A stretch of DNA of 64,000 nt from Zobellella endophytica (GCF_003012775.1 NZ_PXYG01000008.1:1-64000), one strand, 5' to 3'; counted from the stretch's first letter, positions 39,590 through 49,566 are shown. Notes: generated from the sequence alone by a model not told the origin. A program made the numbers and translations.

Positions 39590-41039
39590 TGCGGCTATCG
39601 TTACCGGAATCACCCTGTCCTACCTGCTGCTGGTGCTGTGGGTGGGGGTGCGCGCCCGCGGCAAGGGCACCGGCTCCAGCCTGGAGCAGTACGTGGCCGG
39701 CGGCCGCCATGTGGGGGTGCTGATCCTGTTCTTTATCCTGGGGGCGGAAATCTTCTCCGCCTTTGCCTTTCTCGGCACCCCGGGCTGGGCCTACCAGCAC
39801 GGCGCCCCCGCCCTCTACATCCTGGCTTACCTGAGTCTTATCCCCATCATCATCTGGGTGATGGGGCCGCGGGTGCGCGAGCTGGGCAAGGCCCACGGCT
39901 ACCTGACCCAGGCCGACATGATTGCCCACCACTACCGCAGCCCGGGCCTGGGCGCCTTCGCCGGCATCATCAGCGTGGTGGCGCTGATCCCTTACCTGGC
40001 CATCCAGATCGCCGGCGCCGGCCTGCTGTTCCAGGCAGCCACCGGTGGCCTGGTGCCCTTTTGGCTGGGGGCGCTGCTCGCCTTCCTGGTGGTGGCGGCT
40101 TATGTGTACAGCAGCGGCCTGGGCGGCATCGGCTGGACCAACCTGCTGCAGGGGGTGATGATGGTGGGTATTGCCTGGTTCCTCGGCTGGGCGGTCACCG
40201 ATCGCCTGTTCGGCGGCGTGGGGCCCATGTTCGAACAGATCCAGCTGCAGATGCCCGAATACCTGGTGATGCCGGGTGCCACCGGGGTCATGGGCTGGGG
40301 CGCCTTCAGCACCGCCATCCTGGTCAGCGCCTTCGGCGGCGCCATGTGGCCGCACCTGTTCATGAAGTTCTACACTGCCGAAAACGACCGCACCCTGCGC
40401 CAGGTGGCCGTCTTTTATCCGCTGTTCGCCTACCTGCTGGTGCCGCTGCTGCTGATCGGCTTCGCCGGCATCCTCACCTTCGCCGACCAGCCCCTGGCCC
40501 GGCCCGACGAGGTGCTGCTCAAGCTGGTGATGGAAGTGGCCGGCTTCTCGCCCTGGGTGACCGGTATCATGCTGTCCGGTGCCCTGGCGGCGGCCATGTC
40601 CACCGGCGCCAACCTGGCCCATACCGCCGCCACCATAGCGGTGCGCGACATCCTCTGCATCTCGGTGATGCGCAAGGCGTCCGAACAGGCTGTGGTGCGG
40701 GCCATCCAGCTGGGGGTGCTGGTGGTGTCGCTGCTGGGCTACCTGTTCGCGCTCTACAACCCGGCGTCGCTGGTGGCGGTGCTGCTGGGCGCCTTCGGTA
40801 TCATAGTGCAGCTGATGCCCATGGTGATCGGCGCCCTCTTCCTGCCCGCCCTCACCAAACAGGCGGTGATCGCCGGCACCGTGCTGGGCGGCGGCCTGAC
40901 CCTGTTGTACCAGTTCTATCTGCCGTCGCCGATGCAGTTCCATCCCGGCTTCTGGGGCTTTTTGCTCAACCTGCTGGTGGTGGCCCTGTGGCAATGGCTG
41001 TTCAATAACAAGACCGACGCCGTGGCGTCCAAGGTATAA
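39582..41039 (+). CDS. sodium:solute symporter (SSS family)
   Basis: The 485-residue protein has about 13 membrane segments with SSS features: YVAGGRHVGVLILFFILGAE, FLGTPGWAYQHG and the Na+-site helix GALAAAMSTGANLAHTAAT. It starts at the ATG 39582 (MSDAAIVTG), eight bases after TGGAGG; an earlier ATG at 39567 is possible. Coupling with DUF3311 and an M20 amidohydrolase suggests import of an N-acylated amino acid or amino-acid conjugate; this is inference. Confidence 0.9.
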   Translation: MSDAAIVTGITLSYLLLVLWVGVRARGKGTGSSLEQYVAGGRHVGVLILFFILGAEIFSAFAFLGTPGWAYQHGAPALYILAYLSLIPIIIWVMGPRVRELGKAHGYLTQADMIAHHYRSPGLGAFAGIISVVALIPYLAIQIAGAGLLFQAATGGLVPFWLGALLAFLVVAAYVYSSGLGGIGWTNLLQGVMMVGIAWFLGWAVTDRLFGGVGPMFEQIQLQMPEYLVMPGATGVMGWGAFSTAILVSAFGGAMWPHLFMKFYTAENDRTLRQVAVFYPLFAYLLVPLLLIGFAGILTFADQPLARPDEVLLKLVMEVAGFSPWVTGIMLSGALAAAMSTGANLAHTAATIAVRDILCISVMRKASEQAVVRAIQLGVLVVSLLGYLFALYNPASLVAVLLGAFGIIVQLMPMVIGALFLPALTKQAVIAGTVLGGGLTLLYQFYLPSPMQFHPGFWGFLLNLLVVALWQWLFNNKTDAVASKV

Positions 41040-41048
41040 GGTAACCCC

Positions 41049-42317
41049 ATGCAGATACATGATTTAATCAAGGGCGCCCTGGCGCGTGTCTACGACGATA
41101 TCGACCAGCTCTACCAGGACCTGCACCGGCATCCGGAGCTGCCGTTCGAAGAGGTGGAAACCAGCCGCAAGCTGGCCGCCCGGCTGGACGCCATCGGCTA
41201 CCGGGTGACCACCGGCCTCGGCAAGACCGGGGTGGTGGGCCTGCTGCAAAACGGCGAGGGGCCCTGCGTGATGCTGCGCGGCGACATGGACGCCCTGCCC
41301 ATCCGCGAGCGGACCGGCCTCGATTACGCCAGCTGCCGCCACGGCGGGGAGGGGCCGGCGGTGATGCACGCCTGCGGCCACGATCTGCACGCCAGCTGCC
41401 TGACCGGCGCCGCCGCCGTGCTGTATGCCCTGCGCGAGCACTGGCGGGGCACCCTGATGATAGTGCACCAGCCAGCGGAGGAGGTGTTCGGCGGCGCCCG
41501 GGCCATGCTCAACGACGGCCTCTATGAGAGCATCGCCCGGCCCGACGTCATCCTGGGCCAGCACAACATGCCGGCGCTGGCCGGCATGGTGGGCCACATC
41601 GCCGGCCGGGCCATGGCCGCGGCCACCACCCTGGGGGTGATCATCCACGGCAACGGCGGCCACGGCTCCATGCCGGCCCAGGCGGTGGATCCGGTGGTGA
41701 TCGCCGCCCACGCCGTGGTGCGGCTGCAGACCATCGTCTCCCGGGAAGTGGAGCCCAGCGAGCAGGTGGTGGTGACGGTGGGCAAGCTGCAGGCGGGCAC
41801 CCAGGGCAACATCATCCCCCACAGCGCCGAGCTGGAGATCAACGTGCGCTGCTTCAGCGATGCGCTGCTGCAACAGGTGCTGGATGCTATCCGGCGTATC
41901 ATCGACGCCGAGTGCCTGGCGGGCTGCTCGCCGAAGCCGGCGGAATACCGGGTGCTGAGCGAAACCATCACCCTGGACAACGACGCCGCCACCGTGGAAC
42001 GGCTGCGCCGGGCCCACGGCGACTACTTCAGCGAGCCGCAGCTGTTCGAGATGGGCCGGCTCGGCGGCAGTGAGGACTTCCCCTACTTCGGCAACGCCGC
42101 CGCCGGCGGCTTCGAGGGCGGGGACATCCCCTACGCCTACTGGTTTATCGGCGCCGCCACCGAGGAAAGCTGGGCCGGTACCCGCGGCGAGCGGACCTAT
42201 GATCGTATGCGCCAGCTGCCCATGCCCCACTCGCCCTACTACGCGCCCGACCGCAAGCCCTCCCTGGAAACCGGCATCGCCGCCATGGTCACCGGCGCCC
42301 TGGCGTTTCTGGAGTAA
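41049..42317 (+). CDS. M20-family metal-dependent amidohydrolase
   Basis: The 422-residue protein is of the M20D aminoacylase/hippuricase/IAA-conjugate hydrolase type: DLHRHPELPFEE, RGDMDALPI, HACGHDLHAS, VHQPAEEVFGGA and GGSEDFPYF contain the metal ligands and catalytic Glu. A dimerisation domain with NGGHGSMPAQAVDPV sits in the middle. It follows the symporter by nine bases and would cleave the imported amide in the cytoplasm. Confidence 0.9.
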   Translation: MQIHDLIKGALARVYDDIDQLYQDLHRHPELPFEEVETSRKLAARLDAIGYRVTTGLGKTGVVGLLQNGEGPCVMLRGDMDALPIRERTGLDYASCRHGGEGPAVMHACGHDLHASCLTGAAAVLYALREHWRGTLMIVHQPAEEVFGGARAMLNDGLYESIARPDVILGQHNMPALAGMVGHIAGRAMAAATTLGVIIHGNGGHGSMPAQAVDPVVIAAHAVVRLQTIVSREVEPSEQVVVTVGKLQAGTQGNIIPHSAELEINVRCFSDALLQQVLDAIRRIIDAECLAGCSPKPAEYRVLSETITLDNDAATVERLRRAHGDYFSEPQLFEMGRLGGSEDFPYFGNAAAGGFEGGDIPYAYWFIGAATEESWAGTRGERTYDRMRQLPMPHSPYYAPDRKPSLETGIAAMVTGALAFLE

Positions 42318-42320
42318 GGG

Positions 42321-42530
42321 CTATTTTCCCTGCTTTCTCCGTTCGGTGATGGTGGCGCCGCCCACGCCGTAGTTGTCGGTGTCGACTTCGTCGATCACCA
42401 CTACGGTGGTGCCGGGGCCGCGGCCCACTACCTGCACCAGCAGGTCGGTGACGCCGGTGATCAGTTCGGCCTTCTGCTCCCGGGTGATGGGGTCCTGTTC
42501 CCGGGTGAGCTTGATATTGACGTAGGGCAT
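42321..42530 (-). CDS. 4-oxalocrotonate tautomerase family protein
   Basis: The 69-residue protein begins MPYVNIKLTREQD; after Met removal Pro1 is the catalytic base of the tautomerase superfamily. Length and the GVTDLLVQVVGRGPGTTVVVIDEV core fit the small 4-OT type. It is convergent with the M20 gene (3 bases apart). Its 5' 70 bases overlap the 3' end of the MFS gene in another frame, so it is coupled to that gene. Confidence 0.85.
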   Translation of the reverse strand: MPYVNIKLTREQDPITREQKAELITGVTDLLVQVVGRGPGTTVVVIDEVDTDNYGVGGATITERRKQGK

Positions 42531-43711
42531 GAGGGTTCTCCTTGGGTGGTTGACAAAGGGTGTCGGTAGCGGCCCCAGAGCAGGGCCAGGGCGCCGAGCA
42601 GCACCACCAGGCCGCCGCCGAGCAGGGCCTGGTCGTAATTGTATTGGCGGCTGAGGCTCAGCCCCGCCAGCACCGGGCCGATGATCTGGCCCAGGCCGAA
42701 GGCGGCGGTGAGCCCGGCCAGGGTGGCCTGGACCCGGGAAGGGGCCAGCCGGCGGCCGAGGGAAAGGGCGAGGGCGGTGATGCCCATAAAGGTGCCGCCG
42801 AACAGCAGGGCGCCGAGCAGGGCCCCGGCCGGGCCCGGCCAGAGTAGCGGCAGCACTATGCCCAGGGCCTGCGTCAGGTGGGCGGCGATCAGGGTGCCAA
42901 GCAGGCCGAGGCGGTTGCCCAGCCACAGCCAGAGGCCGCAGGAGGGGATGGCCGCCAGCCCCACCAGCAGCCAGCTCAGGTGGCCGAGCCCGGCCAGCGC
43001 CGGTTGCTGGTGCAGCATGGCCACCATAAAGGTGCCGGTGATGATGTAGCCCAGCCCCTCGCAGAAATAGGCCAGCAGCAGCCAGCGCAGCAGGCCACGG
43101 CGGACAGGGGGCTGCCCGGCCATCGACGCGGCCGGTACCGGCGCACTCGTCCCGGGCAGGCCGAACCAGGGCAGCAATGCCAGCAGTCCGCCCAGCGCCG
43201 CCAGGCCCAGCCAGCCGCCCCGCCAGCCGGCCAGGCCGTCCAGCCAGGGCACCGCCAGGGCGCTGAGGGCGATGCCCAGCCCCACGCCGCTGTACAGCCA
43301 GCCACTCCCGGCCGCCTGGCCCCGGCGGCCCAGCTCTTCCAGCACCAGTCCCGAGGCCAGCACGAAGGCGGCGGCGCTGCTCCAGCCGGCCAGCAGGCGC
43401 CACAGCAGCCAGAGCCAGGGGGCGCTGGTCAGGCCCATGGCGGCCACGCAGGCCAGGTTCAGCAGCAACTGGCGGCGCAGGCGCGGCAGCGGGTTGTTGC
43501 CGGGGCGGGTGCAGGCCAGCCAGAGGGCACCGAGCAGGTAGCCCAGGTAGTTGGCCGATGCCAGCCAGCCGGCCAGCAGGTCCGACAGGGGCTGATCGGC
43601 CTGCATCAGCGGCAGCAGCGGGGTATAGGCGAAACGGCCTATGCCCATGACGATGGCCAGCAGGGTGATGCCGGCGGCCAGGCTCAGGCGCCAGGAGGCG
43701 TGGGATGTCAC
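42461..43711 (-). CDS. YbfB/YjiJ-family MFS transporter
   Basis: The 416-residue protein has twelve membrane helices and the family motif GIGRFAYTPLLPLM in helix 1. I place the start at the GTG at 43711 (with GAGG seven bases upstream), which puts ten residues before the first helix; an ATG at 43741 would add ten more. The last 30 residues are polar and overlap the tautomerase gene by 70 bases. It is divergent from a LysR gene, a common pairing for this family. Substrate unknown. Confidence 0.85.
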   Translation of the reverse strand: MTSHASWRLSLAAGITLLAIVMGIGRFAYTPLLPLMQADQPLSDLLAGWLASANYLGYLLGALWLACTRPGNNPLPRLRRQLLLNLACVAAMGLTSAPWLWLLWRLLAGWSSAAAFVLASGLVLEELGRRGQAAGSGWLYSGVGLGIALSALAVPWLDGLAGWRGGWLGLAALGGLLALLPWFGLPGTSAPVPAASMAGQPPVRRGLLRWLLLAYFCEGLGYIITGTFMVAMLHQQPALAGLGHLSWLLVGLAAIPSCGLWLWLGNRLGLLGTLIAAHLTQALGIVLPLLWPGPAGALLGALLFGGTFMGITALALSLGRRLAPSRVQATLAGLTAAFGLGQIIGPVLAGLSLSRQYNYDQALLGGGLVVLLGALALLWGRYRHPLSTTQGEPSCPTSISSSPGNRTPSPGSRRPN

Positions 43712-43820
43712 TGGGGATCCTCGTTCTCGTTCCTGCCCCATGATTGCCCTTGCGTCTCATCCAGTCTAATGATTAGTTATGATGCATCTTTCATAAAAAG
43801 TGATGGCTAAGGCGATGGCG

Positions 43821-44678
43821 ATGGATTTGCATGAACTCAGGGTGTTCCTGGCGGTGTGGGAGCAGGGTGGGGTCACGGCGGCGGCCCGCCAGTTGCACTG
43901 TGTGCAGTCGAACGTGACCGCCCGGCTGCAGGCGCTGGAAAGCAGCCTGGGTACGCCGCTGTTCTACCGCCGGGCCCGGGGCATGGTGCCGACGCCGGCG
44001 GCGGAAAAGCTGCAGGGCTATGCCCGGCGCATGCTGCACCTGGCGGAACTGGCGCGGCAGTCGGTGCAGCCGAGGGCGCAGCCGGAAGGCAGCCTGGTGC
44101 TGGGCTCGATGGAAACCACGGCGGCCATCCGCCTGCCGCCGGCGCTGGCGGACTTTCACCGGGCCCACCCCGGAGTGGAGATCCAACTGCACACCGGAAC
44201 CAGCGCCGAGCTGCGCCGGGGCGTGCTGGAATACCGGCTGGAAGGGGCCCTGGTGGGGGGCGAGGTGGATCACCCGGATCTGGAGCAGCAGGTGGTATTT
44301 GCCGAGGAGATGGTGCTGGTGGCGCCGGCAGGCTGTTCCGGGCTGGAGGACGAGGGTGTCCGCGCCCTGCTCGGTTTCCGCCAGGGCTGCTCCTACCAGG
44401 CCCTGCTCGACGCTTGGCTGAAAGAGCTGGGGCGGCCGCCGCTCAGACTGATGGAGTTCGGCTCGCTCGAGGCCATCCTCGGCTGCGTGGCCGCCGGCAT
44501 GGGGGTGAGCCTGATGCCCAGGGCGGTGGTGGAACACCGGGACTATGGCCGGGGGCTGCGGCGATTGCCGGTGCCGGAGCGCCTGGCCCGGGTCAATACC
44601 TGTTTTATCCGCCGCCGGGACATGCCGCCCAGCGCGGCGCTGCAGGATCTGCTGGCGCGGCTCGGTGGTGTGGCATAA
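43821..44678 (+). CDS. LysR-type regulator, divergent from the MFS gene
   Basis: The protein (285 residues from this ATG, MDLHELRVF) has the LysR HTH GGVTAAARQLHCVQSNVTAR and an effector domain. Three other in-frame starts lie 6 to 21 bases upstream; AAGG is best placed for 43821. It probably controls the MFS-tautomerase pair. Confidence 0.88.
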   Translation: MDLHELRVFLAVWEQGGVTAAARQLHCVQSNVTARLQALESSLGTPLFYRRARGMVPTPAAEKLQGYARRMLHLAELARQSVQPRAQPEGSLVLGSMETTAAIRLPPALADFHRAHPGVEIQLHTGTSAELRRGVLEYRLEGALVGGEVDHPDLEQQVVFAEEMVLVAPAGCSGLEDEGVRALLGFRQGCSYQALLDAWLKELGRPPLRLMEFGSLEAILGCVAAGMGVSLMPRAVVEHRDYGRGLRRLPVPERLARVNTCFIRRRDMPPSAALQDLLARLGGVA

Positions 44679-44722
44679 CGAGAGTCGGCACCGGGGCACC
44701 ATACACAGACCGGGCCTGAAAG

Positions 44723-44753
44723 CATGAAACCCGCCGTTTCAGCGGGTTTCATG
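44723..44753. terminator. symmetrical stem-loop between LysR and chemoreceptor genes
   Basis: CATGAAACCCGC / GCGGGTTTCATG is a perfect 12-bp inverted repeat with a 7-base loop between two convergent genes. The right arm contains GTTTC rather than a T run, so it is a moderate bidirectional terminator. Confidence 0.65.
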
Positions 44754-44814
44754 TCGATCAAACGGAAACGGCGGCCCGTCACCGCCGAACGGTACGGCGG
44801 CGTGCATGGCGCCA

Positions 44815-46776
44815 TCAGGTCCTGAAGCTCGACACCAGTTGCGTCAGCTGGCGGCTGAGGCCGGTCTGCTCGCCGTAGGCGCCTTCGACTTCGGTGGACA
44901 TTTCCTGCAGCCGGTTGGCCGACTCGCTGATCGCCAGTATGTTCCGGTTGATGTCCTCGGTCACCAGTTGCTGCTCTTCGGCGGCGCTGGCGATCTGGGT
45001 CGTCATGTCCCGGATCTGCTCGACCGACGCCTCTATGGCTTCGAACGCCTGCCTCGTTTCATCGGACAGGGCGATGGCGGCGTCGGACTCTTTCAGGCTG
45101 TGCTCCATGGTCACGGATACGGTCCGGGTACGGCTGACCAGCAGGCCGAGGATGTTGTTGATCTCCTCGGTCGACTGTTGGGTGCGGTTGGCCAGGGTCC
45201 GGACTTCGTCGGCGACCACCGCGAAGCCGCGGCCCTGCTCTCCGGCACGGGCGGCCTCTATGGCGGCATTCAGGGCCAGCAGGTTGGTCTGGCCGGCGAT
45301 ATCCTGAATGGTGGAGATGATATCGTTGATGCTCCCGGTCTCCTTCTCCAGCTCAAGGATGACGGCGTTCGCCTGGCGGATACTGTCGCCCAGCCGGCCG
45401 ACGCCGGTGGCGCTGCGGTCGATGATCTCCTTGCCGTCGCGGGTCGCGTTGAGGCTCCGATTAGACACATCGGCGGTGTCGTTGCAGTTGCGGGCGACTT
45501 CGTTGGCGGTCGAGGCCATTTCGGTCACGGCGGTGGCGATCTGCTCCAGGGAGTCGCGCTGGTGCCCGATCGCACCGGCCATCTGGCTGGCGCTGGCATT
45601 GGTGCGCGCCGAAACCCTGTCCATGCTGGTCGAGGTTTCCTTGATGGCGCTCACCAGGCGCTGGGTCGATGCCACGAATTGGTTGAACCAGCGCGCCAGC
45701 TCGCCGGTTTCATCCCGGCTGTCGACATCGAGCCGGGTGGTGAGGTCGCCTTCGCCCTCGGCGATGGTTTTCAAACGGCCCTTGACTGCGTTGATCGGAT
45801 TGACGATACGGCCGGCGATCACCAGTCCCAGCAGGCCGAACAGCAGCACTAGCACCAGGCTGACGATCAGGGTAGTGCGCGTCAGCTGCTGCGCCTCGGC
45901 GTACACTTCGTCGCGCTGCATAAAACCGACGAACTTCCAGCCCAGCCCGGGCGATTGGTAGACATTGGCCATGTAGTCGACTCCGTCGATGGTGATGTCG
46001 AGCAGGCCGGCTTGCTGGGCCCCGAGCGCCTTGAAGTTTCCGAGTTCGGCCAGGGGCTTGAAGTTGTTGGCGGGATTGCCGCCATCGACCAGCACATTGC
46101 CGTTGCCCTCGACGATCATGATAAAGCCGGTCTCCCCGAACCGGATCTGCTGCACCATGTCGGTGAGCGCCTTGAGCGAGACGTCGACCGCCACCACGCC
46201 TTCGAATTCGCCGCGTTCGTCCTGGAAGCCTTTCAGCAGGGAGACATAGACCGAATCGTCGCCTTCCCAGTAATAGCCGTCGCGCCGTACCAGCTGGTAG
46301 TTGCCGTCGCGACCCAGGTCGAACCAGGGGCGCTTGCGCGGATCCCAGTTGCCGTAGTTGTCGCTGCCGGGCCATTCCAGATAGCCGCCGTGCCGGTCGC
46401 CCATATAGACGTACCCCAGGGTCGAGTTGTTGTTGCCGATGGCGCTGAACAGTTCGAACAGCCGCTGCTCGCGGCCGCCGTTGGCCATGGCAACCTCGGC
46501 GGGCTTGCGGCCCTCGTCGAAATAGGTGCTGATGGCGCCTTCGCGGGTCTGGCTCAGGATCGGATAGTCCGCCATCATCGACACCACGTGGCCCATGGTG
46601 TCGAAGAAGTTGCCGAAGGCCTGATCGACGATGGCGATGTCGAGGCTGCTGGCCTCGGCGAAGCGTTGCTTGGCGTCCTGGTTGACGTTGCGCAGGGTCA
46701 GCGCCACGACCACGATCACCGGCAACAGGGTGGTGCAGAGAAAAGCCGCGAGCAGTTTGGTTTTAATGCTGGTCAT
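44815..46776 (-). CDS. methyl-accepting chemotaxis protein with dCache sensor
   Basis: The 653-residue receptor has an N-terminal membrane helix ([20 protein letters not shown]), a periplasmic dCache_1-type domain (about 35-280, with [16 protein letters not shown] and WDPRKRPWF), a second helix ([20 protein letters not shown]), HAMP and the cytoplasmic hairpin [20 protein letters not shown]. The Cache domain with RPWF suggests an amino acid or carboxylate ligand. No CheR-binding pentapeptide at the C-terminus. A short leader frame overlaps its start. Confidence 0.93.
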   Translation of the reverse strand: MTSIKTKLLAAFLCTTLLPVIVVVALTLRNVNQDAKQRFAEASSLDIAIVDQAFGNFFDTMGHVVSMMADYPILSQTREGAISTYFDEGRKPAEVAMANGGREQRLFELFSAIGNNNSTLGYVYMGDRHGGYLEWPGSDNYGNWDPRKRPWFDLGRDGNYQLVRRDGYYWEGDDSVYVSLLKGFQDERGEFEGVVAVDVSLKALTDMVQQIRFGETGFIMIVEGNGNVLVDGGNPANNFKPLAELGNFKALGAQQAGLLDITIDGVDYMANVYQSPGLGWKFVGFMQRDEVYAEAQQLTRTTLIVSLVLVLLFGLLGLVIAGRIVNPINAVKGRLKTIAEGEGDLTTRLDVDSRDETGELARWFNQFVASTQRLVSAIKETSTSMDRVSARTNASASQMAGAIGHQRDSLEQIATAVTEMASTANEVARNCNDTADVSNRSLNATRDGKEIIDRSATGVGRLGDSIRQANAVILELEKETGSINDIISTIQDIAGQTNLLALNAAIEAARAGEQGRGFAVVADEVRTLANRTQQSTEEINNILGLLVSRTRTVSVTMEHSLKESDAAIALSDETRQAFEAIEASVEQIRDMTTQIASAAEEQQLVTEDINRNILAISESANRLQEMSTEVEGAYGEQTGLSRQLTQLVSSFRT

Positions 46777-46880
46777 TGAATCGAACTCCGTAAGGTAGAG
46801 CGGCGGAGCGAGGATGATAGGGACAGCCTGGGCGACGAGCCCGGCAATGGGCCGCTGCTTGATTTGGCGGAGCCGTTCAT
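46773..46880 (-). CDS. possible leader peptide overlapping the chemoreceptor start
   Basis: A 35-codon frame (an ATG two codons earlier is also possible) starts 8 bases after GGGAG. Its TGA overlaps the chemoreceptor ATG (ATGA). The peptide is Ser/Arg rich, with no recognisable domain. The chemoreceptor also has its own GGAG site, so coupling is possible but unproven. Confidence 0.3.
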   Translation of the reverse strand: MNGSAKSSSGPLPGSSPRLSLSSSLRRSTLRSSIQ

Positions 46881-46886
46881 ATTCAT

Positions 46887-47507
46887 TTCTCCCTGTGAAT
46901 GATTCACTGCGCTATTGAATAAGGGGTCCTTGCCTTGTGCCGTTCCATCGGCGAGGTTACTGCGGTGACGAGTGTTGCTCGAGGCCGAAAATATGTTGCT
47001 TCACCACGGATTTACAACAAGCCCCATCCGCAGATGATCGTCGATGGACAACCCTGCCGGACGCTTCCAGTATGCCTCCGGTGTGAACGAGCCCTCGTCT
47101 TCGGGGGAGATCCCCGCTTTGTCCTTAAATTCCGCATCCTAGAGCAGGTTGGCTCCGGGCAGTTGCTTGAAAACGACATGGACGTGTCTGCCAGCCCCGC
47201 CTTGGTCAAGGAATAGGCGGAGTCAGGGCAGGTCGCGCAGGTTGACCCCTTTAGCGCCCCGTGCAGTTTAAAACCTGACCAAGCGGCCGATTGTCTGTCG
47301 CCTTTTCTCTGCGTCAAACCAGGTTGCGGACTGGTGATCAGAGCCGGTTTCCAAACCATAGGCAAAAACCGCGCCGATAACATGGGCAGGACTCACAACA
47401 GCCCAAGCGGAACGGGAAGGAGACAGAAAGCGGATGAAGCCGCCCCCGCCCTGTGCCAGTATCGGAATCTGCTTTCACGACAATGGATTATCAGAAGGGG
47501 GATCAAG
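46887..47507. other. intergenic stretch without a recognisable gene
   Basis: About 620 bases between the chemoreceptor leader and the GST start have lower coding quality. A 93-codon plus frame (46935-47216) and a 123-codon minus frame (47012-47383) overlap, and neither has a known domain or good ribosome site. Both are rich in Cys, Arg and Pro, as in spurious or decayed frames. The stretch may be a degenerate gene or old insertion remnant. Confidence 0.5.
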
Positions 47508-48191
47508 GTGATAACAGTACACCACCTGAACAACTCCCGTTCCCAGCGCATTCTCTGGCTGCTGGAGGAACTGGGACTGGAGTACCGGGTTCAGCATCAT
47601 GAGCGGGACCAAAAAACCCAACTGGCACCCGAGAGCCTGAAGCGGGTCCATCCGTTGGGCAAGGCGCCGGTGCTTACCGACGGCGAGCTTACCCTGGCCG
47701 AGTCCGGCGCCATCGTCGACTACCTGGCCCGGACCTACGGCCGGGAGGCCCTGCTGCCGGCGACGGACTCCCCCGCCTGGTGGGACTATGTGTACTGGCT
47801 GCATTACGCCGAGGGCTCGCTGATGCCACCGCTGCTGATGCGCTACGTGTTCGACAAGGTCAAGGCGGCGCCGGTGCCTTTCTTCGTCCGCCCCGTGGTC
47901 AACAAGATAGTGGCGGAAGTGGACAAGGCCTTCCTGCGGCAGCAGATCAAGATCCATCTCGATTTTGTGGAAGATCACCTGTCCTGCCACGACTGGCTGG
48001 TGGGCGGGCGTTTCGGCGCCGCCGACATCCAGGTGAGCTTTCCGCTGGAGGCGGCGCTGAGCCGGACCGGCATGGGCGGGCATTATCCCCGTATCCGGGA
48101 CTATGTGGCGCAGTTGCAGGCCAGGCCCGCCTACCTGCGCGCGCTCAAGGCCGGCGGGCCCTATGCCTATGGCCCGGCGGCGACGGACTGA
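47508..48191 (+). CDS. glutathione S-transferase family protein
   Basis: The 227-residue protein has an N-terminal thioredoxin-like domain (ITVHHLNNSRSQRILWLLEE, with VHPLGKAPVL and LAESGAIVDYL) and a helical C-terminal domain (DWLVGGRFGAADIQ). The start is a GTG at 47508, six bases after AGAAGGGG; the frame is open further upstream without a better site. A decayed copy of residues about 110-165 is fused to an mscS remnant at 50964-51260. Confidence 0.88.
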   Translation: MITVHHLNNSRSQRILWLLEELGLEYRVQHHERDQKTQLAPESLKRVHPLGKAPVLTDGELTLAESGAIVDYLARTYGREALLPATDSPAWWDYVYWLHYAEGSLMPPLLMRYVFDKVKAAPVPFFVRPVVNKIVAEVDKAFLRQQIKIHLDFVEDHLSCHDWLVGGRFGAADIQVSFPLEAALSRTGMGGHYPRIRDYVAQLQARPAYLRALKAGGPYAYGPAATD

Positions 48192-48294
48192 GCCCGAAAG
48201 GGCCCCGGCCCTTGACGGCGGACGCCATATCCTTAGCCTTGTGCGCGGACGCCGGTCCGGGCCGGCACGATAGAACCATCAACGGGAGTCACTT

Positions 48295-49566
48295 ATGCAG
48301 GCAGAAGTCATGAACTGGCTGGAGGCCTATCAACTGGAATTTTCCGATCTGATTGCCTTGCTGCTGGTGCTGGGCTTTATCCTGGTCACCTCGGTCGTCA
48401 TCCACCTGCTGCTGCACCGGCTGGTACTGGGGGCGGTGGAGAAGCTGGCCCGGCGCTCCCGCCACTGGTGGAAGCGGGCGCTGTTCGACAGCAAGCTGTT
48501 CAACCGCCTGGCCTTCACCCTGCAGGGGGTGATCATCTACCTGCAGGCCGGGCTCTGGCTGAGCGGTGGCCTTACCCTGGCGGTGATCCAGACCATCGCC
48601 CACCTGTGGATACTGCTGTTCGGCCTGCTGTCGTTGTTTTCCCTGCTCGACGCGCTGCTGGACATCTCGGTCCAGTCGCGCACCGCGCGCAAGCTGCCGC
48701 TGCGCGGCATCTTCCAGGGCGTAAAGCTGGTAGGTGCGCTCCTTATCGGCATCCTGATGGTGTCGCTGCTGATCGGCAAGTCGCCGGTGATCCTGTTCAG
48801 CGGCCTGGGCGCCATGACCGCCGTGACCATGCTGGTATTCAAGGACCCCATACTGGGGCTGGTGGCCGGCATCCAGCTGTCCGCCAACAGCATGCTGTCG
48901 GTGGGAGACTGGCTGGAAATGCCCAGGTACGGGGCCGACGGCGAGGTGATCGACATCGGCCTGACCACGGTCAAGGTGCGCAACTGGGACAACACCATCA
49001 CCACCATTCCCACCTATGCGCTGATCTCCGACTCCTTCAAGAACTGGCGCGGCATGAGCGAATCCGGCGGCCGGCGGATCAAGCGCAGCCTGCACCTGGA
49101 TGCCAGCAGCGTGCATTTCCTGGATGAGGCCGAACTGAAGCGGCTGTGCCGGGCACAGCTGCTGGCGCCCTACCTGGACGGCAAGGTGCAGGAACTGGGC
49201 CGCTACAACAGCGAGCAGCAGGCGGACCTGTCGTCCCTGGTCAACGGCCGCCGGCTCACCAACCTGGGCACCTTTCGTGCCTACCTGGCCGCCTACCTCA
49301 AGGCGCACCCCCGTATTCACCAGCAGATGACGCTGATGGTGCGTCAGCTGGAGCCGGGCTCGAGCGGGGTGCCGCTGGAGATCTATGCCTTTACCAACAC
49401 CACCAGCTGGGTGGAATACGAGGGTATCCAGGGCGACATCTTCGACCATGTGTTCGCGGTACTGCCCGAGTTTGGGCTGCGGGTGCACCAGACTCCCACC
49501 GGTTACGACATGCGGGCGCTGGGCGAGGGACTGGCGCAGATGACGGGCTACCGGGACGCGGGCTAG
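48295..49566 (+). CDS. MscS-family mechanosensitive channel, YbdG (MscM) type
   Basis: The 423-residue protein has about five membrane helices and the MscS core: pore helix [20 protein letters not shown], then [20 protein letters not shown] and [19 protein letters not shown]. The insertion and C-terminal domain ([20 protein letters not shown]) match E. coli YbdG (415 residues), which gates under osmotic downshock. GGGAG precedes the ATG by six bases. Its 5' and 3' ends are both represented in the mosaic remnant 1.5 kb downstream. Confidence 0.93.
   Translation: MQAEVMNWLEAYQLEFSDLIALLLVLGFILVTSVVIHLLLHRLVLGAVEKLARRSRHWWKRALFDSKLFNRLAFTLQGVIIYLQAGLWLSGGLTLAVIQTIAHLWILLFGLLSLFSLLDALLDISVQSRTARKLPLRGIFQGVKLVGALLIGILMVSLLIGKSPVILFSGLGAMTAVTMLVFKDPILGLVAGIQLSANSMLSVGDWLEMPRYGADGEVIDIGLTTVKVRNWDNTITTIPTYALISDSFKNWRGMSESGGRRIKRSLHLDASSVHFLDEAELKRLCRAQLLAPYLDGKVQELGRYNSEQQADLSSLVNGRRLTNLGTFRAYLAAYLKAHPRIHQQMTLMVRQLEPGSSGVPLEIYAFTNTTSWVEYEGIQGDIFDHVFAVLPEFGLRVHQTPTGYDMRALGEGLAQMTGYRDAG
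49531..49564 (+). repeat. 34-bp direct repeat, copy 1 (mscS 3' end)
   Basis: These 34 bases, encoding [11 protein letters not shown], recur identically at 51225-51258. The pair brackets ohr and ohrR. Confidence 0.92.

Noticed and set aside
46887-46990. Sigma-28 (flagellar) promoter for the chemoreceptor
   Set aside because: A GCCGATGG is present on the minus strand but there is no TAAA box at the right distance.
46935-47216. 93-codon plus-strand frame between chemoreceptor and GST
   Set aside because: No ribosome site, no recognisable domain, and an overlapping minus frame of equal quality; kept only as unassigned sequence.
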